From Coprobacillaceae bacterium UN01-12pH3A (GTDB lineage: Bacteria; Bacillota_I; Bacilli_A; Erysipelotrichales; Coprobacillaceae), in contig JAQENU010000003.1 of NCBI GenBank assembly GCA_027676805.1, forward strand, positions 1 to 40,804: a stretch of DNA of 40,804 nt, in the 5' to 3' direction. The notes beneath the pieces were generated by a model. That model was not told where the DNA came from. It worked only from the letters and a program-made list of their open reading frames with translations, and did not search any database. The position numbers were made by a program, and so were the translations under genes. Shown in pieces: positions 9,665-17,005 of the stretch; position 1 is the first letter of the stretch; the number at the start of each line of letters is the position of its first letter.

Positions 9665-10561
9665 CTAATCACCCATTCTTTTTTCAAGTGTTTCATTAAA
9701 CGCCTGTTTTACTGTTTCATTATCAATAACATCCACTACCGGGATCAAATATCCATAGGTAATCAAACGCATTGCATCATTTTTAGTCATTCCTCTTGAC
9801 TGCAAATAGAATAGATGCTCTTCATCCATACGCCCTACGCCAGCCGCATGACTCGCTTTGACATCGTATTCATCAATAAATAAATAAGGATTTGCTTTAG
9901 CAACACATTCTTTATCAAAGACCATGATTCGGCTGGTCTGATGTGTTGCCGACTGACTGTAGCCTTTTTCGATATGTCCGATACCGTCGAAGAAAAGATG
10001 CCCTTGATCTTTTACAACCCCATAATTATTCATTTCACCATAAGTCGCTTTTGCACTATGTAATAAAGAGACTTCATAAGACTTTTTATACTGATGGCTT
10101 GAAAGAGCTGCCATCTTAATTTTCGCACTTGCTTCTTCACCGATAAGATGATAAGCATATTTCCCCGTCACGTCACTCAGTGACAATTCGGCATAAGCAC
10201 TCTCTACATTAGCGAAGCGATCAATCTCTACCTCATCATTGACTTGGATGCTGCTGTCACTTTCATCCAATGTCAGCATCGCTAAATGTGCATTTTCTTT
10301 TACTTGAATCTGACGCTTTAAGTGATGTCCATGACCACCTGAGCGGGTTTCAATGAGTTCTACCGAAACTCCCGGATTTAAAATATAGCGAACTTCAACA
10401 TCTTGTTTTTCCATCTCAATATTCAAATTCATTGAGATCGGTTCGCTTGAATCGAAAATAATGGTTGTCTGATCGATTTTAACTCCTGCCGGTAAATCCT
10501 GAGAATGAATCTGATCGTCCTTGATAGAAACAGAATATTCCAATTTAACTTCTTGTTCCAT
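9665..10561 (-). CDS. sufD: Fe-S cluster assembly protein SufD (short form)
   Basis: 298 residues, well below the roughly 400 or more of typical SufD. The retained part is the SufB/SufD beta-helix (GHGHHLKRQIQVKENAHLAM, EMNNYGVVKDQGHLFFDGIGHIEKG, CVAKANPYLFIDEYDVKASHAAGVGRMDEEHLFYLQSRGMT). The histidine of KASHAAGVG, important at the SufB-SufD interface, is present. The missing part is the N-terminal helical region. Position between sufC and sufS supports the call. Confidence 0.92.
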   Translation of the reverse strand: MEQEVKLEYSVSIKDDQIHSQDLPAGVKIDQTTIIFDSSEPISMNLNIEMEKQDVEVRYILNPGVSVELIETRSGGHGHHLKRQIQVKENAHLAMLTLDESDSSIQVNDEVEIDRFANVESAYAELSLSDVTGKYAYHLIGEEASAKIKMAALSSHQYKKSYEVSLLHSAKATYGEMNNYGVVKDQGHLFFDGIGHIEKGYSQSATHQTSRIMVFDKECVAKANPYLFIDEYDVKASHAAGVGRMDEEHLFYLQSRGMTKNDAMRLITYGYLIPVVDVIDNETVKQAFNETLEKRMGD

Positions 10562-10570
10562 ACATTCTCC

Positions 10571-11374
10571 CTATGCTTTCTTTCCGCAGTTTTCTAAAAT
10601 GATCGGACGTCTTGCTTCTTCTACTTCCATTTCAATTCCTAATTCTTTAACCCAATCGTAACCTTCCTGATCAATTTTTCCGATCACTTCATAGCCACCG
10701 TCTAAAACGATCTTTCCAGCTACCAATACATGGACATGGGTAGGTTTAACTAATTCAAATAAACGTTCATAATGAGAAACCATTACACACCCAAAATCAT
10801 CGCTGCGCATTGAATTGATTGCTTCTGATACGACACGCAGTGCATCGACATCCAAACCTGAATCGATTTCATCCAATAAAGCAAACTTAGGCTTTAACAG
10901 TTTCATTTGTAATATTTCGTTACGTTTCTTTTCTCCCCCAGAAAATCCTTCATTTAAATAACGATGTGCAAGATTTGGATCCATTTCCAATTCTTCAATG
11001 CCTTTGTCTAAGGTACGAATAAATTTAAATAATGAGATAGGTTTTTCCTGACGTGAGTTGATAGCTGATTTAAGAAAATCCGAATTTGTAACTCCGGGAA
11101 TTTCCTGAGGATACTGCATCCCTAAAAAAAGACCGGCACGTGCACGTTCATCTACGGACATGCTTAATACATCTTCCCCGTCTAATGTGATACTCCCTTG
11201 AGTGACTTCATATTTAGGATGCCCCATGATTGCTGATAATAACGTTGATTTTCCGTTACCGTTAGGTCCCATGATGGCATGAATTTCTCCAGTGTTGACT
11301 TCTAAATCAATCCCCTTTAATATTTCTTTTTCACCAATACTTACATGTAAATCTTTTATTTTTAAAGTCGACAT
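10571..11374 (-). CDS. sufC: Fe-S cluster assembly ATPase SufC
   Basis: 267 residues. The ABC-type ATPase that drives SufBCD. Walker A GPNGNGKSTL near residue 40, signature NEGFSGGEKKRNEIL, Walker B FALLDEIDSGLDVDAL, and the H-loop CVMVSHYERLF are visible. First gene of the leftward operon; its ATG at 11374 follows AGAAAGGGG. A promoter lies just upstream at 11396-11424. Confidence 0.97.
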   Translation of the reverse strand: MSTLKIKDLHVSIGEKEILKGIDLEVNTGEIHAIMGPNGNGKSTLLSAIMGHPKYEVTQGSITLDGEDVLSMSVDERARAGLFLGMQYPQEIPGVTNSDFLKSAINSRQEKPISLFKFIRTLDKGIEELEMDPNLAHRYLNEGFSGGEKKRNEILQMKLLKPKFALLDEIDSGLDVDALRVVSEAINSMRSDDFGCVMVSHYERLFELVKPTHVHVLVAGKIVLDGGYEVIGKIDQEGYDWVKELGIEMEVEEARRPIILENCGKKA

Positions 11375-11395
11375 TGTATCGCCCCTTTCTAAGTT

Positions 11396-11424
11396 ATTTT
11401 AGTAGAAAAACAAGATAAAAACAA
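11396..11424 (-). promoter_or_regulatory. SigA-type promoter of the suf operon
   Basis: Minus strand TTGTTT (11424-11419), 17-bp spacer, TAAAAT (11401-11396), 22 nt before the sufC ATG. Both hexamers differ from consensus (4 and 5 of 6 bases). It is the best candidate in the 350-nt gap to the divergent permease gene. Confidence 0.55.
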
Positions 11425-11517
11425 TGAATATGATTATATTTTTAAGAGAATATGTGATATTTTTTCAATTATTGATTTAATTCATCTCAATCCTCTTATA
11501 AATTTAATAAAAATCCA

Positions 11518-11537
11518 CTTAAATCAACTGATTTAAG
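11518..11537. promoter_or_regulatory. 20-bp palindrome between the suf operon and the permease gene (possible operator)
   Basis: CTTAAATCAACTGATTTAAG: two perfect 9-bp arms separated by AC. No T tract follows, so it is not a terminator. It lies about 95 nt upstream of the suf -35 and 190 nt upstream of the permease start. The rest of the 11375-11726 gap is AT-rich with no other gene visible. The regulator is unknown. Confidence 0.5.
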
Positions 11538-11726
11538 CACTATTAGGATACCTTTTTATGTATTATTTTTCAAGCGTAACGCACCTTATATATGACATAA
11601 ATAAACGCTTTTATTATCAAAAACAGCAATTCCAACAAATTTCACAGACATTCTTTTTTATTATTTAGAAAAGCACTTATAAATACGATGAAATGTGTTA
11701 TATTTATAATGAGTAGGAGGGCTAAT

Positions 11727-12815
11727 ATGGAATACTTGAAGAAACTCATACAACAAATCAGCAGCCGGCGCTTTATGTTCACGATCCTAAACATTTTAGG
11801 ACTCTCAATCATTATTTATATTTTATACGCAACTCAAGCCGTATGGATGAGCTGGGTACGTATGGTATTAAAAATTATTGAGCCTTTCTTTGTTGGATTT
11901 ACGATCGCCTATGTATTCTCGCCCTTTGTCAGCTATTTAGAAAAACATCGCATCAAGCGAAATTATGCCATCGGCATTACAATTATTTTAATTCTGTTGT
12001 TTTTAGTTGCCATGATCGGAACCTTGCTTCCTTTGCTTTATAAAAACATCATGGAATTAACGACAACCTTTACCAATGGTATTCAGGAATTAGAAAAGAT
12101 TCTGATGAATTCGTTCAACATCGATATTTCCAGCTACAGCGGCTATTTGATCGATAAGATCAACGAAGTCATTCGCCCCGACAGTATCTTAAATACCTCA
12201 TTGAGCATGGTCGGACAAGCCTTGACAATTTTAGGAAATGTGATTATCTATATTGTGTTAAGCATTTATTTCTTAGCGGATTACAGCAATGTACGTAAAC
12301 GCATCAAAAAAGTATCTCACTTTATTTCCCCAAAGCTGCCGATTTATCTTAAAAAAATTGACGTGGGATTAATCGACTATATTAAAGCATTTTTAATTCT
12401 TTCGTGTATACAAGGTGTTTTATACGGCGGTATGTATTTGATTTTGGGACATCCAAACTGGTTTACTTTAGGCTTGCTTTCCGGAGTCAGCGGGATCTTC
12501 CCTTATATCGGACCGATCCTTGCCAACACGTTTGGATTTATTACCACTTTAGGATTAGGAACGACAAAAGTCTTACTGCTTCTTTTGATGATCTTTATCT
12601 TATCCAATCTGGATGCTTATTATATTACTCCTAAGATTTATTCTAAAAAGATCGAAATCAAATCGATCTGGGTATTGTTTGGGATCTTAACCGGTTCAAC
12701 GTTATTTGGTCCGATCGGAGTTGTGATTGCAATGCCGCTCTTAGTAATCTTTAAGATTTCTATTCAGACTTATCGTGAGCAAAACAGCTATCAAGAAGAA
12801 AATTACTATGATTAA
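11727..12815 (+). CDS. AI-2E family transporter (PerM/YtvI-like permease)
   Basis: 362 residues from the ATG at 11727, which has AGGAGGG at ideal spacing; an in-frame ATG at 11688 lacks a site. About eight membrane segments in the AI-2E/UPF0118 pattern: an N-terminal pair (FTILNILGLSIIIYILYA; FFVGFTIAYVFSPFVSYLEK), an extracytoplasmic stretch around residues 100-150, then YIKAFLILSCIQGVLYGGMYLILG, LLSGVSGIFPYIGPILANTFG and a final LTGSTLFGPIGVVIAMPLLVI. Family members transport varied solutes (signals, Na+/H+); the substrate cannot be read from sequence. It converges on the marR gene and shares a bidirectional terminator with it. Confidence 0.88.
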   Translation: MEYLKKLIQQISSRRFMFTILNILGLSIIIYILYATQAVWMSWVRMVLKIIEPFFVGFTIAYVFSPFVSYLEKHRIKRNYAIGITIILILLFLVAMIGTLLPLLYKNIMELTTTFTNGIQELEKILMNSFNIDISSYSGYLIDKINEVIRPDSILNTSLSMVGQALTILGNVIIYIVLSIYFLADYSNVRKRIKKVSHFISPKLPIYLKKIDVGLIDYIKAFLILSCIQGVLYGGMYLILGHPNWFTLGLLSGVSGIFPYIGPILANTFGFITTLGLGTTKVLLLLLMIFILSNLDAYYITPKIYSKKIEIKSIWVLFGILTGSTLFGPIGVVIAMPLLVIFKISIQTYREQNSYQEENYYD

Positions 12816-12820
12816 CAAAA

Positions 12821-12850
12821 AGGGAACTGATGATACTCAGTTCTCTTTTC
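12821..12850. terminator. Bidirectional terminator between the permease and marR genes
   Basis: AGGGAACTGA (12821-12830) pairs with TCAGTTCTCT (12837-12846), with one G-T pair and a 6-nt loop. It is followed by TTTC on the plus strand and by TTTTTG on the minus strand, serving both convergent genes. It includes the marR stop codon. Confidence 0.8.
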
Positions 12851-13277
12851 TGCTTTTAAAATGATGATGAGGAATTTCCCCCTGATTCCAGCTGATTAAA
12901 AGCTTTTCAAGCAAGCGTGAAAGCTCTGTTTGTTCTTCTTCTGATAAATCCGTAAATAAATTTTTTGATCGCTCTTCATGAATTTTTCTGACTTCCAGCG
13001 CTTTTTCTTTACCGCTTGGTGTAATGCATATTTCCACGTTGCGCTTATCTTCATCCTTTTTATGACGAACAATATAGCCATTGTTTTCGATCTTCGTCAA
13101 AACTTCACTTAAGGACGAGGAACGAATCCCTACGATTTCCAATAAATCCCGCTGAGAGATGCGCTCATTCTTGTTTAAGATCATCAGTATTCTTTCCTGG
13201 CTGCCCTTGCCTTCATTGCGGTGATGCAAATAATGAGCACAAAGACGCAGCTGTGTTAACAGTTTATCTGATTCCAT
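12837..13277 (-). CDS. MarR-family transcriptional regulator
   Basis: 146 residues with the winged-helix architecture: LLTQLRLCAHYLHHRNEGKGSQERILMIL, helix-turn-helix ISQRDLLEIVGIRSSSLSEVLTKIENNGYI, then the wing VRHKKDEDKRNVEICITPSGKEKA with its DxR. The C-terminal helix mediates dimerisation; the tail is basic and His-rich. The ligand and targets are unknown. It has a near-consensus promoter at 13307-13334. Neighbouring genes (permease, YjcZ-like) face other directions, so no target follows from context. Confidence 0.9.
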   Translation of the reverse strand: MESDKLLTQLRLCAHYLHHRNEGKGSQERILMILNKNERISQRDLLEIVGIRSSSLSEVLTKIENNGYIVRHKKDEDKRNVEICITPSGKEKALEVRKIHEERSKNLFTDLSEEEQTELSRLLEKLLISWNQGEIPHHHFKSRKEN

Positions 13278-13306
13278 AATTTTCTCCTTACTGTTCTGTA
13301 CTCTTT

Positions 13307-13334
13307 ATTATAAAAAACATTCAGGAAATGTCAA
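13307..13334 (-). promoter_or_regulatory. Consensus SigA promoter of marR
   Basis: Minus strand TTGACA (13334-13329), 16-bp spacer, TATAAT (13312-13307), 30 nt before the ATG at 13277. Both hexamers are perfect. Confidence 0.85.
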
Positions 13335-13345
13335 GGTACCTACAA

Positions 13346-13382
13346 ATAAAAAACACCCCATAGCTTGATCGCTATGAGGCAT
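13346..13382 (-). terminator. Rho-independent terminator of the YjcZ-like genes
   Basis: Minus strand CCTCATAGC (13379-13371) / GCTATGGGG (13364-13356), 9 bp with one G-T pair, 6-nt loop, then TGTTTTTT. It lies 44 nt after the second micropeptide stop and supports transcription of that pair. Confidence 0.8.
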
Positions 13383-13425
13383 TATTTATACTGATTTTTT
13401 CTTTTTTGTTTGCTTTTTCTTCCTA

Positions 13426-13503
13426 TTAAAAGATACCACAGATGATAACCAATAGGATAAATAAGACTAAGATCAAGCAAAAAGAGTTTTCATGAGCTAA
13501 CAT
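13426..13503 (-). CDS. YjcZ-like small membrane protein, 25 residues
   Basis: A 25-codon gene: MLAHENSF, then a single hydrophobic segment CLILVLFILLVIICGIF, stop TAA. The ATG at 13503 has a very strong site (GAAGGGAGGGGA). The LVLFILLVIICG core matches the YjcZ family of sporulation-associated micropeptides, which share the pattern FALIVVLFILLIIVG. It follows a similar 30-codon gene by 14 nt and is followed by a terminator. The family is common in spore formers; the function is unknown. Confidence 0.7.
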   Translation of the reverse strand: MLAHENSFCLILVLFILLVIICGIF

Positions 13504-13517
13504 ATTTTCCCCTCCCT

Positions 13518-13610
13518 TCAAGTGTTACATACGCAGCCAATGATAATCAAAAGGATGAACAAAACAATGACCAAAACAAATGGATTTTTTCTTCCTCGAC
13601 ATTCTTCCAT
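13518..13610 (-). CDS. YjcZ-like small membrane protein, 30 residues
   Basis: A 30-codon gene: MEECRGRKNP then the membrane segment FVLVIVLFILLIIIGCVC and NT before TGA. The core fits the YjcZ sporulation micropeptide family closely. The ATG at 13610 is preceded by GGTGAGATTG, a moderate binding site. It forms a pair with the 25-residue gene downstream. The Cys residues in the tail are seen in both peptides. Confidence 0.72.
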   Translation of the reverse strand: MEECRGRKNPFVLVIVLFILLIIIGCVCNT

Positions 13611-13681
13611 CAATCTCACCTCACACTCTTAGTATATATTATGGGAAAATGCATAATCCTCATGTGTTTTCGCCTATTTTA

Positions 13682-13710
13682 TTGAAAAAAATATATAAAA
13701 AGTTTATAAT
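13682..13710 (+). promoter_or_regulatory. SigA promoter of the prsA-like operon
   Basis: TTGAAA (13682-13687), 17-bp spacer, TATAAT (13705-13710), 27 nt before the ATG, with AAGGAGGATC as ribosome binding site. Confidence 0.85.
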
Positions 13711-13737
13711 AAGACTGTTAAATTTAAGGAGGATCAT

Positions 13738-14694
13738 ATGAAACGAAACAAAATAGCTGCGTTAGCGATCGCTTCCATGCTAGTATTGAGCGGGTGTTCA
13801 AGCACAACCAGCAAAACAGTTGATGGTAAATCAGCACTAGCTTCAGTAAACGGTGAATATATATTCGCTGATGATATTTATGACGGCATCATTTCTTCAG
13901 CATCAGGAGCGCAAACGCTTTATCAGGTTATCTTGCAGGAAATCGTGAAAAAAGAATGTCCGGCTACAGAGGATATGAAAACAGAAGCTGATGTCATGAT
14001 CAGTACGATTAAGCAAAATTATTCCGGTAAGGAAGATACATTAAAAACACAACTTAAAAATATGGGATATAGTGATCTTGATGAATATAAAGATGCCTAT
14101 ATGACATATCTTCAATATTCAGAATTTATGAATCAGTATATCGAATCTCATTATGATGAAATATTTGAAGATTATTATAATTTAACTTCTCCAAGAATTG
14201 TAAGCCATATCTTAGTAAAGATGGCAGATCCTGACAATCCAACCGAAGAAGAAGCGGCAAAATTAAAAGAGGTTCAAGATTTGCTGGCTTTAGGGAAATC
14301 CTTTGAAGAAACAGCCAAGGAATATTCGGATGATGGATCAGCTTCAAGCGGCGGAAGCTTAGGAGTCTGTGATAATAAAACTAACTTTGTTGAAGCATTC
14401 AAAACAAAGATGCTGGAAATGAAGGAAGGCGAAGTCAGTGAACCGGTAAAAAGTGAATATGGCTATCATATCATTAAGATTGACAGCACCGATAAAGAAA
14501 CGATTAAAGAACAGCTGTCTGCAAGTGATTCCGCATTAAAAGACTGGTCATCTGATACATTCTATGATCAATACTTAGAGTATGTTGTTTTCAATTCATA
14601 TAATGTTCAATATGGAGATGAAACGATTGAAAAAGCAGTCACTGATTATGTAAAAAGTGCATTAGAACAAAGAGAAACATCAAGACAGGGGTAA
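13738..14694 (+). CDS. prsA: PrsA-like foldase lipoprotein (peptidyl-prolyl isomerase)
   Basis: 318 residues. Lipoprotein signal ending LVLSGC (lipidated Cys20), so it is tethered outside the membrane, where it helps secreted proteins fold. An alpha-helical chaperone domain flanks a parvulin domain at about residues 150-262: RIVSHILVKMAD, FEETAKEYSDDGSASSGGSLG, FVEAFKTKMLEMKEGEVSEPVKSEYGYHIIKID. The parvulin signature is intact, so isomerase activity is expected. It has its own promoter and is followed 4 nt later by a diverged paralogue. Confidence 0.9.
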   Translation: MKRNKIAALAIASMLVLSGCSSTTSKTVDGKSALASVNGEYIFADDIYDGIISSASGAQTLYQVILQEIVKKECPATEDMKTEADVMISTIKQNYSGKEDTLKTQLKNMGYSDLDEYKDAYMTYLQYSEFMNQYIESHYDEIFEDYYNLTSPRIVSHILVKMADPDNPTEEEAAKLKEVQDLLALGKSFEETAKEYSDDGSASSGGSLGVCDNKTNFVEAFKTKMLEMKEGEVSEPVKSEYGYHIIKIDSTDKETIKEQLSASDSALKDWSSDTFYDQYLEYVVFNSYNVQYGDETIEKAVTDYVKSALEQRETSRQG

Positions 14695-14698
14695 TGAT

Positions 14699-15577
14699 AT
14701 GAAAAAAACAATGATAATTGCAGCAGTGGCGTTACTTCTTAGCGGGTGCACCTCTAATAAGACCACGATCACTTCAAAAGTGACGGATGGCGATAACATT
14801 GCTGTTAAAACGGAAAACGGAATTGAGCTGACAAAACAAAAAATTTATGAAAGTCTGCTTTCTACTTATGGTGCCAACAAGGTTGTCAATGAGGCTTTAC
14901 TGATAGCGGCAAATATTGAAGTCACAGATACAGAGGCAATCAATAATAAAGTAAATGAAACGATCAAATCCTATACAGACATGCTTGGCGGAGAAGATAA
15001 GCTGTTAGAATACGTTAAATCCAATGGTTATGATTCATTAGACAGCTATAAAGCAGAAATGATTGAACCAAGTGTTAAACAAACATTAATGATACAAAAG
15101 TATATCGAAGAAAACTTTGATACTTTAGCTGAAAAATACGGTTATGCCTATATTCGTTATTTCAGTGTAGACAATGAATCCGATGCGATCAGCTATATCA
15201 GTAAGATTGATAACGGTGAAATGACTTTTGAAGATGCTGCCAACGAGGCAACAAGCAGTGTACCGGATAAAAAACTGACGTATACAAAAGCTTCAACAAG
15301 CACAGTGGACAGCAGCATTGCGAAAATGTCAACATCTTTTACAACGGCGGGAATGTACAGTGTCCCTGTTGCTTTATCGGATGGAAAGTATGCGGTCATC
15401 AACGTTATGGATACCGATCGTCAGGCCAACAAAGATGCCATTGTAACAAGCTTATTAGCGATTACAGATGTGACTTCTGAAGCGGAAGTGCATTATTTAA
15501 AGGCTTACCAATTTGAAGTTTTTGAAAAAGGGTTAGCTGAAGACATCAAAGGAATTAATGAAAATTATCTTAAATAA
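14699..15577 (+). CDS. Diverged PrsA-like lipoprotein lacking a clear parvulin signature
   Basis: 292 residues with lipobox LLSGC (Cys17). It shares the N-terminal layout of its neighbour (ENGIELTKQKIYESLLSTYGANKVVNEALLIAANIEVTD; YVKSNGYDSLDSYKAEM) and so belongs to the SurA/PrsA chaperone fold. The parvulin-like region (residues about 145-240) keeps FEDAANEATSSV but not the GG-LG and FG-HIIK motifs, so isomerase activity is doubtful. Probably a chaperone-only paralogue made with the first gene, 4 nt upstream. Confidence 0.75.
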   Translation: MKKTMIIAAVALLLSGCTSNKTTITSKVTDGDNIAVKTENGIELTKQKIYESLLSTYGANKVVNEALLIAANIEVTDTEAINNKVNETIKSYTDMLGGEDKLLEYVKSNGYDSLDSYKAEMIEPSVKQTLMIQKYIEENFDTLAEKYGYAYIRYFSVDNESDAISYISKIDNGEMTFEDAANEATSSVPDKKLTYTKASTSTVDSSIAKMSTSFTTAGMYSVPVALSDGKYAVINVMDTDRQANKDAIVTSLLAITDVTSEAEVHYLKAYQFEVFEKGLAEDIKGINENYLK

Positions 15578-15598
15578 TTGGGCTATTTTAGCCCTTTT
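15578..15598 (+). terminator. Short terminator after the PrsA-like pair
   Basis: GGGCTA (15580-15585), loop TTT, TAGCCC (15589-15594), then TTTT. Confidence 0.7.
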
Positions 15599-15599
15599 A

Positions 15600-15608
15600 T
15601 GTTAGAAT
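15600..15608 (+). promoter_or_regulatory. Extended -10 promoter of the HIT gene
   Basis: TGTTAGAAT (TGn plus TAGAAT) 19 nt before the ATG at 15628, with AGGAGGG between. No -35 is obvious, as the preceding bases form the terminator stem. Confidence 0.4.
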
Positions 15609-15627
15609 AAAACAGGAGGGATTACTT

Positions 15628-16032
15628 ATGTCAGATTGTATTTTCTGTATGATTAAAGATCATCAAATCAACAGCACAATTCTTTATGAAGATGATATCT
15701 GTATCGCGATTCTTGATCTTTCCCAGGCAACCCGTGGTCACGCTTTAGTAATCAGTAAAGTGCATTATGACTCTGTCTTAGAAGCAGACGATGATGCTTT
15801 GGCACATATGATTGTGATAGCCAAAAAATTGGCAAATCAGATCAAGGAAAACCTAAATGCCCAGGGAATAAACATTCTAACAAACGCGAAAGAAGCGGCC
15901 GGACAAACGGTGAGTCATCTGCATTTCCATATTATCCCCAGATATGATCAGCATGATGGATTTGATCCAAAATTCACGGATCATCAGGGACAATGGGATT
16001 TAGAAGAAATTAAAAATGAAATTCTAAAGTAA
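15628..16032 (+). CDS. hit: HIT-family nucleotide hydrolase/transferase
   Basis: 134 residues, whole-protein match to the HIT fold. The start has zinc-type cysteines (SDCIFCMIKD), then ILYEDDICIAILDLSQATRGHALVISK, and the catalytic histidine triad in SHLHFHIIPRY near residue 92-101. Members hydrolyse nucleoside phosphoramidates or dinucleotides; the exact substrate is unknown. It is flanked by terminators on both sides, so it is probably a single-gene unit. Confidence 0.92.
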   Translation: MSDCIFCMIKDHQINSTILYEDDICIAILDLSQATRGHALVISKVHYDSVLEADDDALAHMIVIAKKLANQIKENLNAQGINILTNAKEAAGQTVSHLHFHIIPRYDQHDGFDPKFTDHQGQWDLEEIKNEILK

Positions 16033-16063
16033 AAGATCCGGATTATTGCTCCGGATCTTTTTC
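16031..16063. terminator. Bidirectional terminator between hit and yhaM
   Basis: AAAGATCCGGA (16032-16042) pairs with TCCGGATCTTT (16050-16060), perfect 11 bp, 7-nt loop. Runs of T follow on the plus strand and of A precede it, so it works both ways. Confidence 0.9.
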
Positions 16064-17005
16064 ATATAGCTTAGGTTTATAAAAACTGCGGTTTTCCAAA
16101 GAGAACACACGTTTTGTGAAGCCTCCTGGTTCGACCCCATCTAAAGCTTTATCCATCATATTCATACGGGCATCGATATTGTCGATTAAATATAAGATTT
16201 CCGCTTCTTTCACTAAAGGCAGTACCGGTGAACCATATTCCATCTTTCCATGATGTGATAAGATCATATGCTTTAATAAAACAACCTCTTCACCCTCAAC
16301 CTGCTTTTCTTTTGCACAACGCTCGACTAATGCCTGAGCAATCGAAATATGACCAAGCAGCTTGCCTTCCATCGTATATTCCGGAACAATCGGTCCGCTT
16401 AATTCAAACACCTTGCCTAAATCATGCATAATCACTCCGGAAAACAGCAAATCTCTGTTCAGTGTTTCATACTGCTGACATAATGTTTCGGCAATCTGAA
16501 GCATCGATAAGGTATGATAGGCTAATCCGGATACATATTCATGATGGTTGCGGCTTGCTGCCGGAAAGATCACATAAAGAGCCTGATGTTCACTAAACAA
16601 TGCGGATACAATTGTATTCAGCTTTTTATTTTCAATCTTAGCGATATACGCTTTAATTCCTGTGAGCAGATCTTCTCTTTCCATCGGTGCCGCTTTTAAA
16701 TATTTCACCTGTTCTTCTTCACTTGAATCCAAGATTTGAAGCTTATTGACCTTTAACTGAAGATCATCATTATATTTTATCGCATCACCAACGACATGAA
16801 CGACTTTCCCCGCTGTTACAGTAGCAATCTGTTCAGATGTGGCTGCCCATAATTTTGCGTCCAGCAGTCCTGTCGCATCTTGAAATGTTAAAGAAAGATA
16901 GGGGGCTTTATTGGTTTTTCCATTGACTACATGCGTGATGATTGCATCAAATTCAACCCCGTTATCTCCCGGCTTTATTTCCTGGATTTTTTTACTCATC
17001 TTCAT
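16043..17005 (-). CDS. yhaM: 3'-5' exoribonuclease YhaM
   Basis: 320 residues. N-terminal OB-fold (KAPYLSLTFQDATGLLDAKLWAA; GKVVHVVGDAIKYNDDLQLKV) and a C-terminal HD domain (YVSGLAYHTLSML, VIMHDLGKVFE, LSHHGKMEYGSPVLPL, LYLIDNIDARMN). YhaM is a metal-dependent exoribonuclease involved in RNA turnover, previously noted as the DNA-binding CBF1. It overlaps the end of the glycosyltransferase-RecX gene by 14 nt and is last in that operon. Confidence 0.93.
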   Translation of the reverse strand: MKMSKKIQEIKPGDNGVEFDAIITHVVNGKTNKAPYLSLTFQDATGLLDAKLWAATSEQIATVTAGKVVHVVGDAIKYNDDLQLKVNKLQILDSSEEEQVKYLKAAPMEREDLLTGIKAYIAKIENKKLNTIVSALFSEHQALYVIFPAASRNHHEYVSGLAYHTLSMLQIAETLCQQYETLNRDLLFSGVIMHDLGKVFELSGPIVPEYTMEGKLLGHISIAQALVERCAKEKQVEGEEVVLLKHMILSHHGKMEYGSPVLPLVKEAEILYLIDNIDARMNMMDKALDGVEPGGFTKRVFSLENRSFYKPKLYEKDPEQ

